A DNA stretch of 64,000 nucleotides from Scatophagus argus (GCF_020382885.2 NC_058508.1:7866055-7930054), one strand, 5' to 3'; counted from the first letter of the stretch, positions 23,890-35,070 are shown. The notes: generated by a model from the sequence alone, not told the origin. Numbers and translations: made by a program.

Positions 23890-23995
23890 CCTACACACAC
23901 GTGTGAAGGTACGGCGCAAGCCGGCGGCGTTAATTTGACAGCTCCCACTTGCCAAAGAGAAGCATAGGCTGTAGTTCAGGATTGTTTTTAACAAG
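23890..23995 (+). other. Possible untranslated first exon of the third gene
   Basis: A CpG-containing stretch (GGCGCAAGCCGGCGGCG near 23912) is followed by a consensus donor at 23996. Splicing to the acceptor at 24843-24844 would place two nucleotides before the ATG at 24847. The start of the exon is not defined by the sequence. Confidence 0.3.
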
Positions 23996-24846
23996 GTAAG
24001 ATGAAGGTGCGTAGTTGACATATATTTCTCATAGTGGCTTTTGTGTTTTACGTTGTCTGGAAGTGCTGTCATGTTGATTACATTTTCATTTGGAGAGCCG
24101 AAGGATGAAGTGCGATACAGTTAGCCCTTTTAGCATTTAGCTTGGCAGCTGGCTCACAGGCTAGCTTAAGATTAATGTTTGCAAGAGTTGAGTAGACTAA
24201 GCCTTGGCTGATGTTAAGTCTGACCCGTGCAGTAGCAGCATGAACGCAACACGGACAGGTCAGTGGTGGACTGTGGACTCTACATTTAGTGGTGCTGCTG
24301 TTTTTGTAGTAGTTTTATGCATTACTACAACAGCACTCACAAGCCTGCAGAAACGAGAGATTTACTGTATACTGCTGGCTAAACCATGAATTGCATTTTT
24401 TCCAGTGTATTCAGCTCAGGGCTCACTTCTTTATAGTCCAAAAGGTGTCTGCTGCCCTTTATTTGGCTGATATTCATGCAGTTTACATGTTGAATAGGAC
24501 TAAATACGGATCATTCACTCTTTCAGATCACAAGTTGTTTTCATTATGCAATAAGTGCATCACAGTTACAGTCTTAATTTTGTTACAATTCTGCATTGAT
24601 GAGAAGGGTTTCTACAAGAGAAATAACCATGTTTGTTTTCCTTTGTCCAAAAGCTCCTGTTATTACCCACCATCGTTATCCCTGTTACTTCTTGCCATAC
24701 CTCTTTTATTAAAAACCCAGCAGCTCAAGTAAGTATTGCTTTTATATTGTTCAAATCTCATTGTCTCACTGATCAGTGTTTGTTTAAATTAAAGAAGTAC
24801 TTCTGTCTCTCTGTCTCTGTCTTGTCTTACTACATCTCGGATAGAT

Positions 24847-27771
24847 ATGCCGAGCAATGGGTCAACAACTAAAAAGTGTGTGTTTTGCCACACACGACTA
24901 AGCGTAGCCTGCAAGACCTGCAAGACAGAGCAGCCAGGTAAGCTGAGGCTCAAAAGAAAAATGAACATGTTCGATCAGCAGCGGGAGAACTGAGTCCATA
25001 CCCACCAAAAAAATCGGACCACCTCTCATATCCGGGATGAGGCTTATATGCAATTACTTTTGTCTTTTTTATGCTGTTCGGTATGCAAATGTTGCTGTAT
25101 ACATTTTCATATTAATATCTTCTGCTCTCATTTTTTTGTGTGTTCCCTGTTTTTTAGCATTAAAAATTGCAGGCCCTGAGAGTAAAGACTATCTTGCTCA
25201 AGTCAACGCCTGGAAGAAAGCATCAAGTACATGTCTACAGAGAATGAAGGACGTCTATGATATTGTTGTTTATGGTAAGAAAAAGCTTTTGATTGGAAGG
25301 CTCTCACCCCTGTTACAGATAAGGGTGTTGTTTCCTTCTCTCATCTAATGGAGAGGACACATTAACATTGGTGCATTTAGTGTTCAGCTAACTGGGACAG
25401 GTAAAAAGTTCACCGGCTGGCTGTTTAGCTGCTTATGTTGTTCAAGTATTATAAAAATAACTGTGTAGTAATTGCATCTGCTTGGTCTGGAGAAGTGACA
25501 CAACAAACCATGCAGTCCTTTTTGTGCCTGCTAAACAGTTAAAGGGCAGTTGTAAAGAACTGGCTGGTGCAAGACTGGCTAAATGCTAGACCTTTGCTAA
25601 TGTAAGTTAAAGCTGCAATTTGTGTGTCATAGTTTCCCATCTGTGCTGCTAGTCACAGTGACAGATACAAGTTTTGTTGGCAACATGAAAGGTTGGTATC
25701 AAATCAAGATGTAATAGCTCCTTCAGTAGATCTCAAGCAAGATTTCAAGCATTTGTTTTAAATATTTGTATTTATTTGACATTTTATCCTCTGTAAAGAC
25801 AACCAGGAGGAGAGACAAGAAACAGGATGCTGTGGAGAGAAAGAAAAAGAAACGAGGAGAAGAGAGATGGAGACTGAAATACAGAGACAGCTTTCCATGT
25901 CAAGATCTGAAGTCAGAGGTCAGTCCTTTGCAACTGGAAATATCAGAATCAGAATCAGAATTCCTTTGTTTATGCCCGAAGGGAAATTCTTTCGTACAGA
26001 CATTGCACTTGCAGTTTTCTTGAACAAGAAAGAAAAGTGAAAGATATAAAAATACAATGAACAAAAACAAGATAAGTATAAATCTAAAAATACAGGTATT
26101 TACATGTGTGAAACAATATATACATTGTATATATAAAAGTGTGTCCGTCACAGTGCAGAGTTTAGCAGTTTGATGGCGACAGGCAGGAATGATTTCCTGT
26201 GTCGCTCTGTGGTGCATCGTGTCTGTCATCGAGTCTGTCTGTATCAGTGATGACAACTCAAAGACATCACCCATACGGAGAAGTATTAAGGAGGAAAGCA
26301 TAGAGGCAATGTGTACGCTGCTCACAAACCATAGGAGAAGGAAGTTCATGTTTTCTTTGTAGACTCTGAAAATGCATTTGAAATTTAAATACATGTGTTC
26401 TACTAACTGTACAGATGGTGGCCCATCCTTGAGTGGGCTGGATGAGTGGAAGAGCACAGATGTCACCACCTTTAGCCACGATGCACCAGAATTACTCCAG
26501 ATGAGGTTAGAGACAAGGTAAGGTCAAACAGTTATGGCTGAATAAACCGAGATGCTTAAAATCTATGACTAACATATATTTAGTATATTAAGGAAAAAAC
26601 CCTCATATCATATATATGTATATTGGGGTGGGACTATAACGCGTTAATTACTATTAATTAATTACAAAGGGTAGCAGTTAAAAATGTAATCGCAGTTTCC
26701 ATTCCAGACAACGCGGAACGTTTGTCAGTGCACGATTTCCTGGTACACCGATTACACTGATGTGCACGGCACGGCACGGCTAACGGCTACAGAAATGGAG
26801 GAATCTGATGAAAGTGCGCTGCTAGGACTGATGGAAGGCAAATTTTATTTCAAAAAACTACCTGATGGAATCCTTGATAAAAGCGTGGTTTTGTGCAAAT
26901 TTTGCAAAAAAGAGTTTGCATACCACCGAAGCACTTCAACTCTACGGTACCATCTAAACGCAAAGCATGTTGCAGCGAGCACAGAAACCGCTGGAGCTGT
27001 TAGCGCTACAAGTCCCGATCCGAGAACAAAAAAAAGGTGTAAGAGGTAAAAAAAAAAAATAAATAAAAAATGTTGCTTTTGGGGCAAATATTGTTATGCG
27101 ATTAAGTGAGATTAATTAATTACAAAGCCTCTAGTTAATTAGATTATTTTTTTAAGTCCCACCACTAATATATAAATATATACAGAGTGATCCAAAATAA
27201 TGTATACACGTGTACACCATTGTGTACAGACTGATGTGTGTATACGTTATTTTGGCTCACTCTGTATACACACACACACATTTATCATGCCATAACTGAT
27301 AAACAAAATTGGTTTTCTTTTAAATAATAAGTTTAACACTCATATGACCCCCTAAATATCTGATTTGCACTGGCACAAAGTACGTTATTGATAGAATTAA
27401 TATTGCTTTGAATGTAGTGGTACAGGCGTTTATGTATCATGTTGTATTTAGACATGTTGTTGTTGTTATTATTGTGCCTACTAATCACCACAATCAATGA
27501 GTCTTTAAAGCTGTAAAGGAAGTGCTAACATTCCACATCAATAGGTTCATTTGCACGCAAGCTCTTTAAGGGATGTACTCTCTACAGGGTTCTCCAAGCA
27601 AGCCAAGCCTCTGACGCGGTGGAGGCTCCATCCTCTGGGCCCTCCACTAGCTGTGATCTGGACACAATGGACCTTGATCAGCTGAGGAGAGAGAAACTAA
27701 AGATGCAGATAAAAGTCTTGAAGTTACAAGAGGAATACTACACTCAGAAAATAAAGGATAATAAAAAATGA
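24847..27771 (+). CDS. Chimeric gene: Cys-pair N-terminus joined to duplicated SAND-gene tail
   Basis: Exons 24847-24937, 25158-25274, 25799-25918, 26415-26517 and 27588-27771 join in frame to 204 aa. The N-terminus has paired cysteines (KKCVFCHTRLSVACKTCK), a small zinc-ribbon-like pattern; exon 2 encodes ALKIAGPESKDYLAQVNAWK. From about 25902 onward the DNA is homologous to exons 9-11 of the SAND gene, but the SAND domain itself was not copied. A LINE at 25947-26241 interrupts the exon that begins at 25799. Reading through gives a TGA at 26038-26040 and a 149-aa product. A GTCAGT donor at 25919 allows splicing to 26415 in frame and bypasses the LINE; the other copy lacks this GT. Function is unknown. 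It may be a functional chimera or a gene now decaying. Confidence 0.45.
25947..26241 (-). mobile_element. 5'-truncated LINE 3' end, antisense, with target-site duplication
   Basis: On the minus strand it encodes the reverse transcriptase C-terminus (RCTTERHRKSFLPVAIKLLN, then a stop), followed by about 200 bp of 3' UTR and a (TCTGAT)n-type tail at 25947-25960. TATCAG at 25941-25946 and 26242-26247 is the likely target-site duplication. The insertion lies in sequence that is coding exon in copy A of the duplication. Confidence 0.8.
26625..27165. mobile_element. Non-autonomous hAT-type element fragment (ZBED family)
   Basis: The ends carry GGTGGGACT (left) and AGTCCCACC (right) as short terminal inverted repeats, with TTAATTAATTACAAAG repeats just inside both ends. 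Only an N-terminal BED-finger region is retained, and no transposase catalytic part follows. An 8-bp target duplication could not be fixed because the flanks are TATA-rich. Confidence 0.75.
26762..27049 (+). pseudogene. BED zinc-finger fragment of a hAT transposase
   Basis: A 95-codon frame encodes KFYFKKLPDGILDKSVVLCK followed by FCKKEFAYHRSTSTLRYHLN and AKH. This is a BED finger with C-x2-C and H-x4-H, as in ZBED1-like fish hAT transposases. It stops soon after the finger, so the catalytic domain is absent. Confidence 0.75.
27179..27268. mobile_element. Small foldback/MITE-like element
   Basis: 31-bp arms (left 27179-27209, right 27238-27268) match at 29 of 31 positions in inverted orientation around a 28-bp spacer, flanked by TA. 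The arms begin TACAGAGTGA(T/G)CCAAAATAA. This suggests a miniature Tc1/mariner-type derivative. It sits in the last intron of the chimeric gene. Confidence 0.55.
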
Positions 27772-27869
27772 AACTTCTTTGGAGTCTGATTGTACAGCTG
27801 ATGATTGCAGTAGGAGGATGAGGGTGTTTACAGGTGTACAAGAGTACTGCTGTCAAAGCGCTGCCAGTC

Positions 27870-28245
27870 CTCCGAAGTAAAAATGCTTTCGGCTTTTGGG
27901 GAGGAAAGGAAATCACTTGAAAATGTCACACATAAACCTAAAACATATCCTTGTTCTGTCTTTGACTCATATTGGTATTTGTTGATGGAAGCAGGTTTTT
28001 TTTATTTGTGCAGAACATAAACAAGCTTATGTAAAACTGCAGTCAGTCATCTTGTAACTCAAGTGCACAAATACAGTATAGAGTCCTTTAGTTAGAAGGG
28101 AACAAACTGATTTACTTACCCAACACAGTAATTATGGTAAGAAACAGTATAGCAGGTTACCCCAGCTCCACGTGTTTACAGTTCGGTAGTGCCTTATTTT
28201 CTAAGAAAGATACCATATCTCCAGGATCAGAAGAAAACCAAGTCA
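27870..28245 (+). repeat. Downstream part of the duplication, copy B
   Basis: Collinear with 21636-21975 through several conserved patches. It marks the 3' end of the duplicated block before ccdc97. Confidence 0.65.
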
Positions 28246-28374
28246 GCAGCTCAGCTGAGTCAATTCCTCTAATCGTTCATGTCTGGTGAAGTTCTCCTGT
28301 CAGTGATGAACTATAAGAACCATATAGCTTAGTGGTATCATTTCAGTACAGATGGAGGGGAAAAAAGAGGCCTA

Positions 28375-28380
28375 TTTATT
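28375..28380 (-). terminator. Polyadenylation signal of ccdc97
   Basis: AATAAA on the minus strand, about 110 nt beyond the stop codon. Confidence 0.6.
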
Positions 28381-28489
28381 TACTACCAGCTACATTTGCA
28401 TTTGTGTATTGAAAACATTGAAAAATAGAATACATACCATTATTTTGCACATTTGTATTTACAGTTCATTCAGAGTGCCATTACACAGT

Positions 28490-31290
28490 TTATTCTGTCA
28501 TGTTTTCTTCCTCTTCATCCTCTACCTCCTCTTCATCATCTTCATCAAAGTATTTATCCTCCGCATCTCTGCTGACTATGTCCAAGTTGTCATAGTCTGG
28601 GTTCTCATCCACCTCACTGTAATGGACACACACACACCCTTTTAAAAGCAGCACAATAAGTTTGGCTACATATGTTTGAACTGATGTCTTCTTAACTTTA
28701 AAACCGTCTTTGTTCTTTTCGAAAAGCCTGCTCAATTAAAGTAATTTAATTTAAATTACTTTAAATCCCCAAATATCCATCACAGTTCACTCTATGATGT
28801 TTATTACACTGTTCAATGTAAGGGTAATACAAATACAGCCTTTATATGCAATAAAAGCCTATTGGGTGGTGTTGTCCCTGACCTGTAGTTGAAATCTTTG
28901 TCTTTGCCATCGAGGAAGCGCTGGTGCATCTGGCTGATGAACTCCTCCCTGAGCAGAGCCTTCTCCTCTGCGGTGGGCTCCTCCTGCTGCTGCTGGACAT
29001 AATTAGCTACAGCAAGGACACAGAGAGATGTGGTGACTGACAGAGCGGAGAGGGAAGCAGTCAGAGCACAGACACTTTATACTTTATTCATTTTGTTGCT
29101 TGGCCCACTCTTACCATCGTCTTCTTCATCCTCGTCCTCCTCCTGTGCTCCCTCCTCTCTCTCCTGCTCCTCCTGCAGACGATTCTGGATGAGATGCTCC
29201 TGGTAGGAGTTGAGGAGGAGGTGGGCGAGCCCTCCTGTACCTCCCTCTGGTGCCCCCTGTGCGTTATCTTGCATGGCCTCCTGGGAACGCTCCAGGACCT
29301 ACATTAGTCATTCAGAAATTACTAAAAAAACAAAAATTAAAAAAACTGAACTGTTAATTATGAAATAAATCTAATACAAATCGAAGTATAACAGCACTAC
29401 ATCATGCCCTCACCTCCTCATCAGTCAGATACTGGCCAATGTACTGTTCATACAGCAGCGGCTGCCTCATTCGCATCTGTTCCTCACTGAAATAGTGACC
29501 TTCTGCAAGAGGAATTAAGGCAGTTCATATACTTCATCAGTTATCCAGTACAAACTACAAGATTACCAGAGATGGTGGTGTAGACTGTAAGAGGAGCTGC
29601 AAATATCTCAGCCATAGATACACATAACCTCACCAAGTAAAACCAAAACTATCTGCCTGGTACCATTGGTGGCAAGTGGAAAACGTAATATAATATAATT
29701 TGTGTAAACTAACCCTTTATCAAAAAAGCCTGTTCTAGTACTGGAATCATGTTGCTTTGCAGCACCATGTAAGAAGGTGATTTACAGTCATTTTAACACA
29801 GCTATGGTCAAATAAGCAAGGATTATTCAAAGCAGAGCCTGGCTTATACTAAGAGTTTGGACAATTCTTTTACTTAAGCTATTGCATTTTGGGGAAAATG
29901 TCTCTACCCTTCTGCAGGGCCCTGAGGGCGGCATAGCGCTGGTTTCGAACCCTGGTCTTGTTGGTACATGCTGCAGCTCTCCTCTGGATCACTTTGCTGT
30001 AGTGCTGAGCCCGCGGATCAGAGTGGACATGGGCAAATGCTTGCAGGTCCTGGGGTTTGAGCCAGGCCTACAGGGTACAGCAGATAACATAAGGAAATAT
30101 AGGTTAGCGCAAAAAAACTATTTATAATGTGATTATGTTGCAGCTGGGGTAAATCCCTTTCCCATTTGACTGTGCTTTCACATTTATAGCAGTAAGCAAT
30201 TTTCCTAACACAGAAAGACTAACAACTGTCACTACAGCTGTCTCCAGCTTGACTGGTCTGGTTCTGAGAGGGTTGCTACTGAGATGCAGTTCAGTGTGCA
30301 AGAATTAAGTTTTGTCCTTGTATGCAGCCAACAGCTCGTCTTCATTTTAATCTGGGAACTGCCTTTGTGTGATGGTGGGGCATAAAGGGCAGCTTGTGGA
30401 ATAAAAACAACTAAACATATACGTAAGTATTAATAACACCTCACACTGAACTTAACTGACTGTTAAAGCTGAATAGTACAGCAGTATCCAAAGATGGATC
30501 CTTGGGACATTTCACTGAATAATCACACCTGTATAAGGGCCCCTTTCAGCCACTGACCAGAACACAAATCCGTGTGCAAATAAACGTATAGACATATTGA
30601 GCTGTATACACATACATGGTACCTCTCCAGGAACACCAGCGGTCTGCTCCTGTACTGATGCAGTAGCTCCTCTCTGCGCTCCTTCAGGGTCAGTTCAGGC
30701 TCTCCTATCTGCTGGCTCTTCACTGGACTCCCACTCTTGGCAATGGCTTCTACCATGTCACTCACACAAGCGGACTCTGCCTGGCTCTGGTCCTGTATGA
30801 TAGAAGACGGATAGTAGACAGAAGCACATTAAGGCGGAACGATAGCTGGAAGTTACCAACAGCAGAGCTTAGTGGGCACATATGTTAATTATAATTACAC
30901 AGCTAATGCTGCTGGTGCTGCAGATCTCACCTGGGGTTCTTGCTGTGGCTTCTGAGTATCAGCGGATCCTTTTGAGTCATATCGCCGGAACCGTATCACC
31001 GGTTCTTCTTGTAATTTACTCCAGTCTTCACTCTCACACGAACTTGGTTGTGTTTGAACGGGAGGGTCAATTTCGCCCCACATAATTTCTGTGTTAGCCA
31101 ACGTACTGACGCGTTTCAGTGTAAGATAAGCCTTAACGTTTTCTGTACAGGCTGTATTTTCACAGACACCAAAAAAGAGCTCGTCTTGATTTGGTGTGAA
31201 CGTTCTTACATCAAAAATGTAACTTTAACCAACCTTAATTTTACACATCCGTTCCACCTTTAACTGCTTTGCAGAATGTTTGGCCGCCAT
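28490..31290 (-). CDS. ccdc97: Coiled-coil domain-containing protein 97
   Basis: Eight exons, listed 5' to 3' on the minus strand: 31290-31230, 31088-30931, 30792-30616, 30067-29908, 29502-29414, 29298-29115, 29006-28883, 28616-28490. They give 359 aa, close to the mammalian length. Diagnostic phrases shared with vertebrate CCDC97 include [49 protein letters not shown] and [10 protein letters not shown]. Two glutamate/aspartate-rich runs lie near residues 240 and at the C-terminus. CCDC97 is reported to associate with the SF3B part of the spliceosome; that is outside knowledge, not visible here. Exon 1 uses donor G|GTTAAA at 31229, needed for frame. A downstream ATG at about 31082 is a possible alternative start. 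The ATG sits inside a YY1-type motif. Confidence 0.95.
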
Positions 31291-31295
31291 GTTGG
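31282..31295 (-). promoter_or_regulatory. YY1-type motif overlapping the ccdc97 start codon
   Basis: The minus strand reads CCAACATGGCGGCC, matching the YY1 core (AAnATGGCGGC). The start codon is part of the motif, as in many housekeeping promoters with translation starts close to the transcription start. Confidence 0.5.
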
Positions 31296-31739
31296 TCCGT
31301 CATTAATATTACCCTCCTTTTCTGCGAACGAAACATTGGTTCCGCCTGTTCGCCGACAGATCTGTTCTGTTGATGTTGTCGCTCTCTGGTGGTCAATTTT
31401 GACCAAAGAAAGCACGCAAGACTGTTACAGGACACAGTAATCAAAACAGAGCTGCAACAGAAAGTTGTTTCGTTGACCCTGGTAACACAGGTTTTCTTAG
31501 ATTTTTTTCTTAAATTGTTGCTATAAAATTGTACCACTAGCCTTTCTTAATTAGTATTACTTATTTTATTTCATTTCAAGGGCCCACAAACTGACACAAA
31601 TTAGACCACATTCCAGATGAGTTTAACATAACTTTGCACCGTCGAGGTCGCATGTACAGTATATGATCGAGCCATAAGCAGCGCAGCAGTAGGGAGGAGC
31701 CACTCCCACAGAAATAAACTGGGCTAATGCCTCATATCA

Positions 31740-31870
31740 GGGTGTGCACTTCTCTCTCACTGTGAGATTTAAGCCACTGGACTCGGACAAACAACATGAC
31801 TCTTTCGCGACGTGATTGCCTGTCTGGGTGAAGAGCTGGAAGAAGATGCTACCTTACACTCACACACACA

Positions 31871-31908
<38 letters not shown>

Positions 31909-32078
31909 CAACAGCACCGGACGCACAGCTATCTTCCTCTCAAAACAGTTGTCTAACACCTCCATGATATGATTGCAGTTGTATTTTCAAAGTTTTAAAG
32001 GAAATATTTTTCCCATGATTGACTTCTGATTGCATGTATCGCACATCCCTCCGCACTCTCTTGGTTGTATTACTTGAG
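31740..32078 (+). other. Possible untranslated exon of mrtfa
   Basis: The stretch ends at a consensus donor (TTGAG|GTAAGC) and faces away from ccdc97, so the two genes would be head to head about 0.5 kb apart. The first mrtfa coding exon has an acceptor 28 nt before its ATG, so at least one upstream exon must exist. The start of this one is arbitrary. Confidence 0.25.
31859..31907. repeat. (CA)n(GA)n microsatellite
   Basis: Short CA run followed by about 17 GA units, within the candidate mrtfa untranslated exon. Confidence 0.95.
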
Positions 32079-32867
32079 GTAAGCAGTCATGGATACATGG
32101 ATCCTACAGGAATAAAGATTATACCAAGGTACGTATTTACAACTGCGGCTCCACTTCACTTCATGCTCTTCTTGTGTGACCACATTGTTTACAAGCGGAC
32201 CATCAAGCCTATAGTGACAGCTGTTTCTGGACTGACAGTCAGTTAATTCAGCCGGTCGTTATTAACAAGATTGCGTCCCCAAGAAAATGTTACATTTTCA
32301 GTTTCAGCACTTTGTTGTTGTTTACTCTTAGACAAATATTTCCCAAATAAATATGCGCAGGTGTTTATTGCATTGGCACTCATGTACCACAGTAGTTTCA
32401 TTTAGTTGTTATTTTTTCATTTGATTTAAGTTTTCTTATGAAGAACGTCTTTCACCAGATGTCATCAGTTTTGTCAAGTTTAATCAACATAAAGCCAAAA
32501 AGACTCACAATTCTTTGTGAATATCCCAAGCTGAGCTTTGAATTTAGATAACCTCGCTGTCTTTCTTGCTCACATGCCCAACTAATGCAAACATCTGATG
32601 TTTTAAAAACATTTCAAACACTGTATAGACCAGGCACAGCTGGAGGGTTTTATCTTCCACAGTCCATCTATCTGTAAACTTTGAGTTGACAGTGTTATCT
32701 GTAATAACAGCTCAATTCTACAGCCCCACATGAAAGACAGCTATAAAGAGAGAACATTTATTTGAAAAATTTTTATGGACTTCTTGTTTTAGGGGACAAT
32801 TTAAATTGTCCAGCTAAACTGAGCTTCATGTCTTTGGAGTGCAGAGGGGATGTGAAGCAGTTGGAAT

Positions 32868-32993
32868 AAACCAACACAGACTTGTGGAGGAACATTCAGA
32901 CTTCACACAGAAGGAAACCCAGCTGTGAGGCCCGGGTCTGTCTGTGAGGCCGCAGTGCTAACCACCGAGCCACCATGTCGCCCTGCGTCCTGT
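32868..32993 (-). mobile_element. SINE-like fragment, head end
   Basis: On the minus strand it contains GGTGGCTCGGTGGTTAGCAC, resembling a tRNA-type A box region, then a segment ending with the TTTCCTTCTGTGTGAAGTCT type body typical of a repeat common in fish genomes. It belongs to the same family as 41055-41331. Confidence 0.6.
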
Positions 32994-33019
32994 TCCAGCT
33001 GCTGAGAGGGGGACAACGC

Positions 33020-33404
33020 TGAGGTTGGACGTGGACCCTCGCTTCACCTTCTTTTTGTCCTCAAACTGAGGAAACGGATTCATTTCTTTTCTGAGCCCCC
33101 CCTCATTTTCTGTGGGACCATCTCCTTAGAGACCTTCTCCTCTGGTACGAACAAGAGCCTCCTCCTGTTCTCAGTTTCTTGGCCCTTCGTTTCTGGAGCA
33201 TTTTTGTTAAGTACTCCACCTGTTTTCACAGAGACTTGCTTCATTTGTCCCCGCTGCAGAGCTCCTTAACCTCTTACTCCACACTTTGGAGGTGAGCTTT
33301 CAGCACTTCTATCTCAGTACTTAGAGCTTTGTTGTCTGTCAGTTGTACAGATTCCTGGCCCACTCGTCGAAGTCCTGAGTTGATGGAGTCTCCCTTGAAG
33401 TCAT
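33020..33404 (-). pseudogene. Degraded coiled-coil coding remnant
   Basis: Minus-strand frames from an ATG at 33404 read MTSRETPSTQDFDEWARNLY, then, after a frame change, LTDNKALSTEIEVLKAHLQS and further on KQVEYLTKMLQKRRAKK, with several stops. The pattern of charged heptad-like sequence broken by frameshifts suggests an old pseudogene or a transposon ORF1. The parent is not recognised. Confidence 0.35.
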
Positions 33405-33978
33405 GTTATTGTTACAGTATATCATGTTAAACCTTTGTGCATGCTGTAAATTTCAGGATTAGAATTGTCAAAATCCAAACTGATGTATTAAATCTTTTGT
33501 TTCTCCGTTGCACATTGAAACATGTGTTTATGCAGGTTGAACATCTGTTTCACACGTCATCTATCCCATTTATTTCCTCTGACTTTATTTGTAGTGTAAG
33601 AGCATCCAATGAGATGGAAATCCCCCAGGTGCTTGTTTAACAGGAAGTAAAGACCAGGTATGTGCATCAGTATTCTTCGAGTCAGTCTTCATATTTTCTT
33701 TACGAATCTGACAAAGGTTCCTATTTTCGTGTGAATTATGATTTTTATGTAGCCAAAATCTCGATGATCTTCCAGTTTCATCCACTCAACAGTAATTCAC
33801 AGTTGAAATAAACATACAAGATAGCTGCTGAGTATTTGCTTTGCTACTGACAAAGCTGTGAAAAGCCAAATTAAGTTCTCTGTCTTTCAGTTGACACATT
33901 GACAACACTTTGAATAGTCTGCAGTCAGTACATTGTTTACATTCCAGCATAAACACACAGGGATATTCTAGAGCTAAT

Positions 33979-34260
33979 TTAAACAAGTGTTGCCTCTCCT
34001 GTCTCCATATTTACTTGAGCACAATGGACAAGTCTTTCTAATGAGTCCCTGTCTATGTCAGTGAGGACATCTATGATATAATCCGACACGTGGCCCAGCT
34101 GTGGCCAAGTTTGCATTGATGTGGGTAAGGACCTGAAATGAGTCATAGACCTGATGAAAGCAGCAGCTGCGTTGATGATACTGTCTCTTGAAGCATTTGT
34201 CATCTGGCAGACAACTGGAGCTAAATTTTGAAGCAATGTTTCAGGCAGACATGAATTCCC
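33979..34260 (-). CDS. Candidate terminal exon of unknown gene
   Basis: A 94-codon open segment runs from a possible acceptor (TTACCCCAG|GGG) at 34260 down to TAA. It reads like a real protein (ETLLQNLAPVVCQMTNASRD, then DYIIDVLTDIDRDSLERLVH). No family is recognised and no partner exon upstream was found, so it may be chance or a remnant. Confidence 0.2.
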   Translation of the reverse strand, partial: GNSCLPETLLQNLAPVVCQMTNASRDSIINAAAAFIRSMTHFRSLPTSMQTWPQLGHVSDYIIDVLTDIDRDSLERLVHCAQVNMETGEATLV

Positions 34261-35070
34261 CTGGGGTAATGAGCAGAGACCTGCTCTCCCAGTTCAAATC
34301 CTAACTTTAACTTCAGGCCAGAAAATTAAAAAAGTGACACATGGATGTCTCTGTACATACCTTACATTTATGATCGCTTCTCTAAAGCGCAAAAAAATAG
34401 ATTTTTTATGGGCAGTTTGCAGTAAATGCCAGAGTGCCAGACTTGTGTGTAATGTCACAGATTCAGACTTGTTTTCAGTTAATTTCAGATATGAAAAACA
34501 GTCTGCTATTTCAAACATTTTAGGATTTTCTTCTCCATTCTGCAGTTATTTAATAATTTAACACAGCAAATTATCAGTCACTAAATCATCCCCCAAACAA
34601 TGATTGTCCAATCATAGCTTGGACTCTATGATAAAGAGGGGGCGTAGCACCGTGACCTCAGCCATTGTTTTGTGGACTGCCATTTTGAGGTCTCGAGTTT
34701 GGCATTATGACCATTGCTATCATGATTTTTTGGAGCCAGAAGTAAACATATTTTGTTGAGTTGTTGAAGATTGCTATTGCATTGCCACATTGCTATCCAG
34801 ATAAGATCTGACTGAGATCCAGGGGACACGCTGTAGTAGTGACTTGCCAATCACAAGGTAACCAACCCTTAAGATATACCCTGTTTAATTTTTAATTTAA
34901 TTCTAAATGGGACCATAACTTACAAAATGAACATCATGTGGTATAGAAGACTTGAAACTACACCATAAACTAATTAGTAAACAGTTTACTGAGGTAATAA
35001 AGTTAAAAGTAAGGTAATTTATTTCAAAAGCTTGCATGCAGTCAGACTTCTTTTTGCAACCAGTGGCATT

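Larger units (their letters stand above)
23328..24846. other. Non-coding stretch before the third gene
   Basis: It contains the hairpin at 23821-23861 and a probable untranslated first exon ending at a good donor (AACAAG|GTAAGA, exon end 23995). Otherwise AT-rich with a pyrimidine-rich acceptor region before 24845. Confidence 0.45.
25902..27812 (+). repeat. Duplicated segment, copy B
   Basis: Direct-orientation partner of 19492-20117. It contains a LINE insertion in the exon-9 equivalent and about 1 kb of extra sequence, including a hAT fragment and a small inverted-repeat element, in the last intron (83 bp in copy A). Confidence 0.9.

Noticed and set aside
28352..28645. 97-codon hydrophobic plus-strand ORF
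   Set aside because: Overlaps the last ccdc97 exon and its 3' UTR in antisense.
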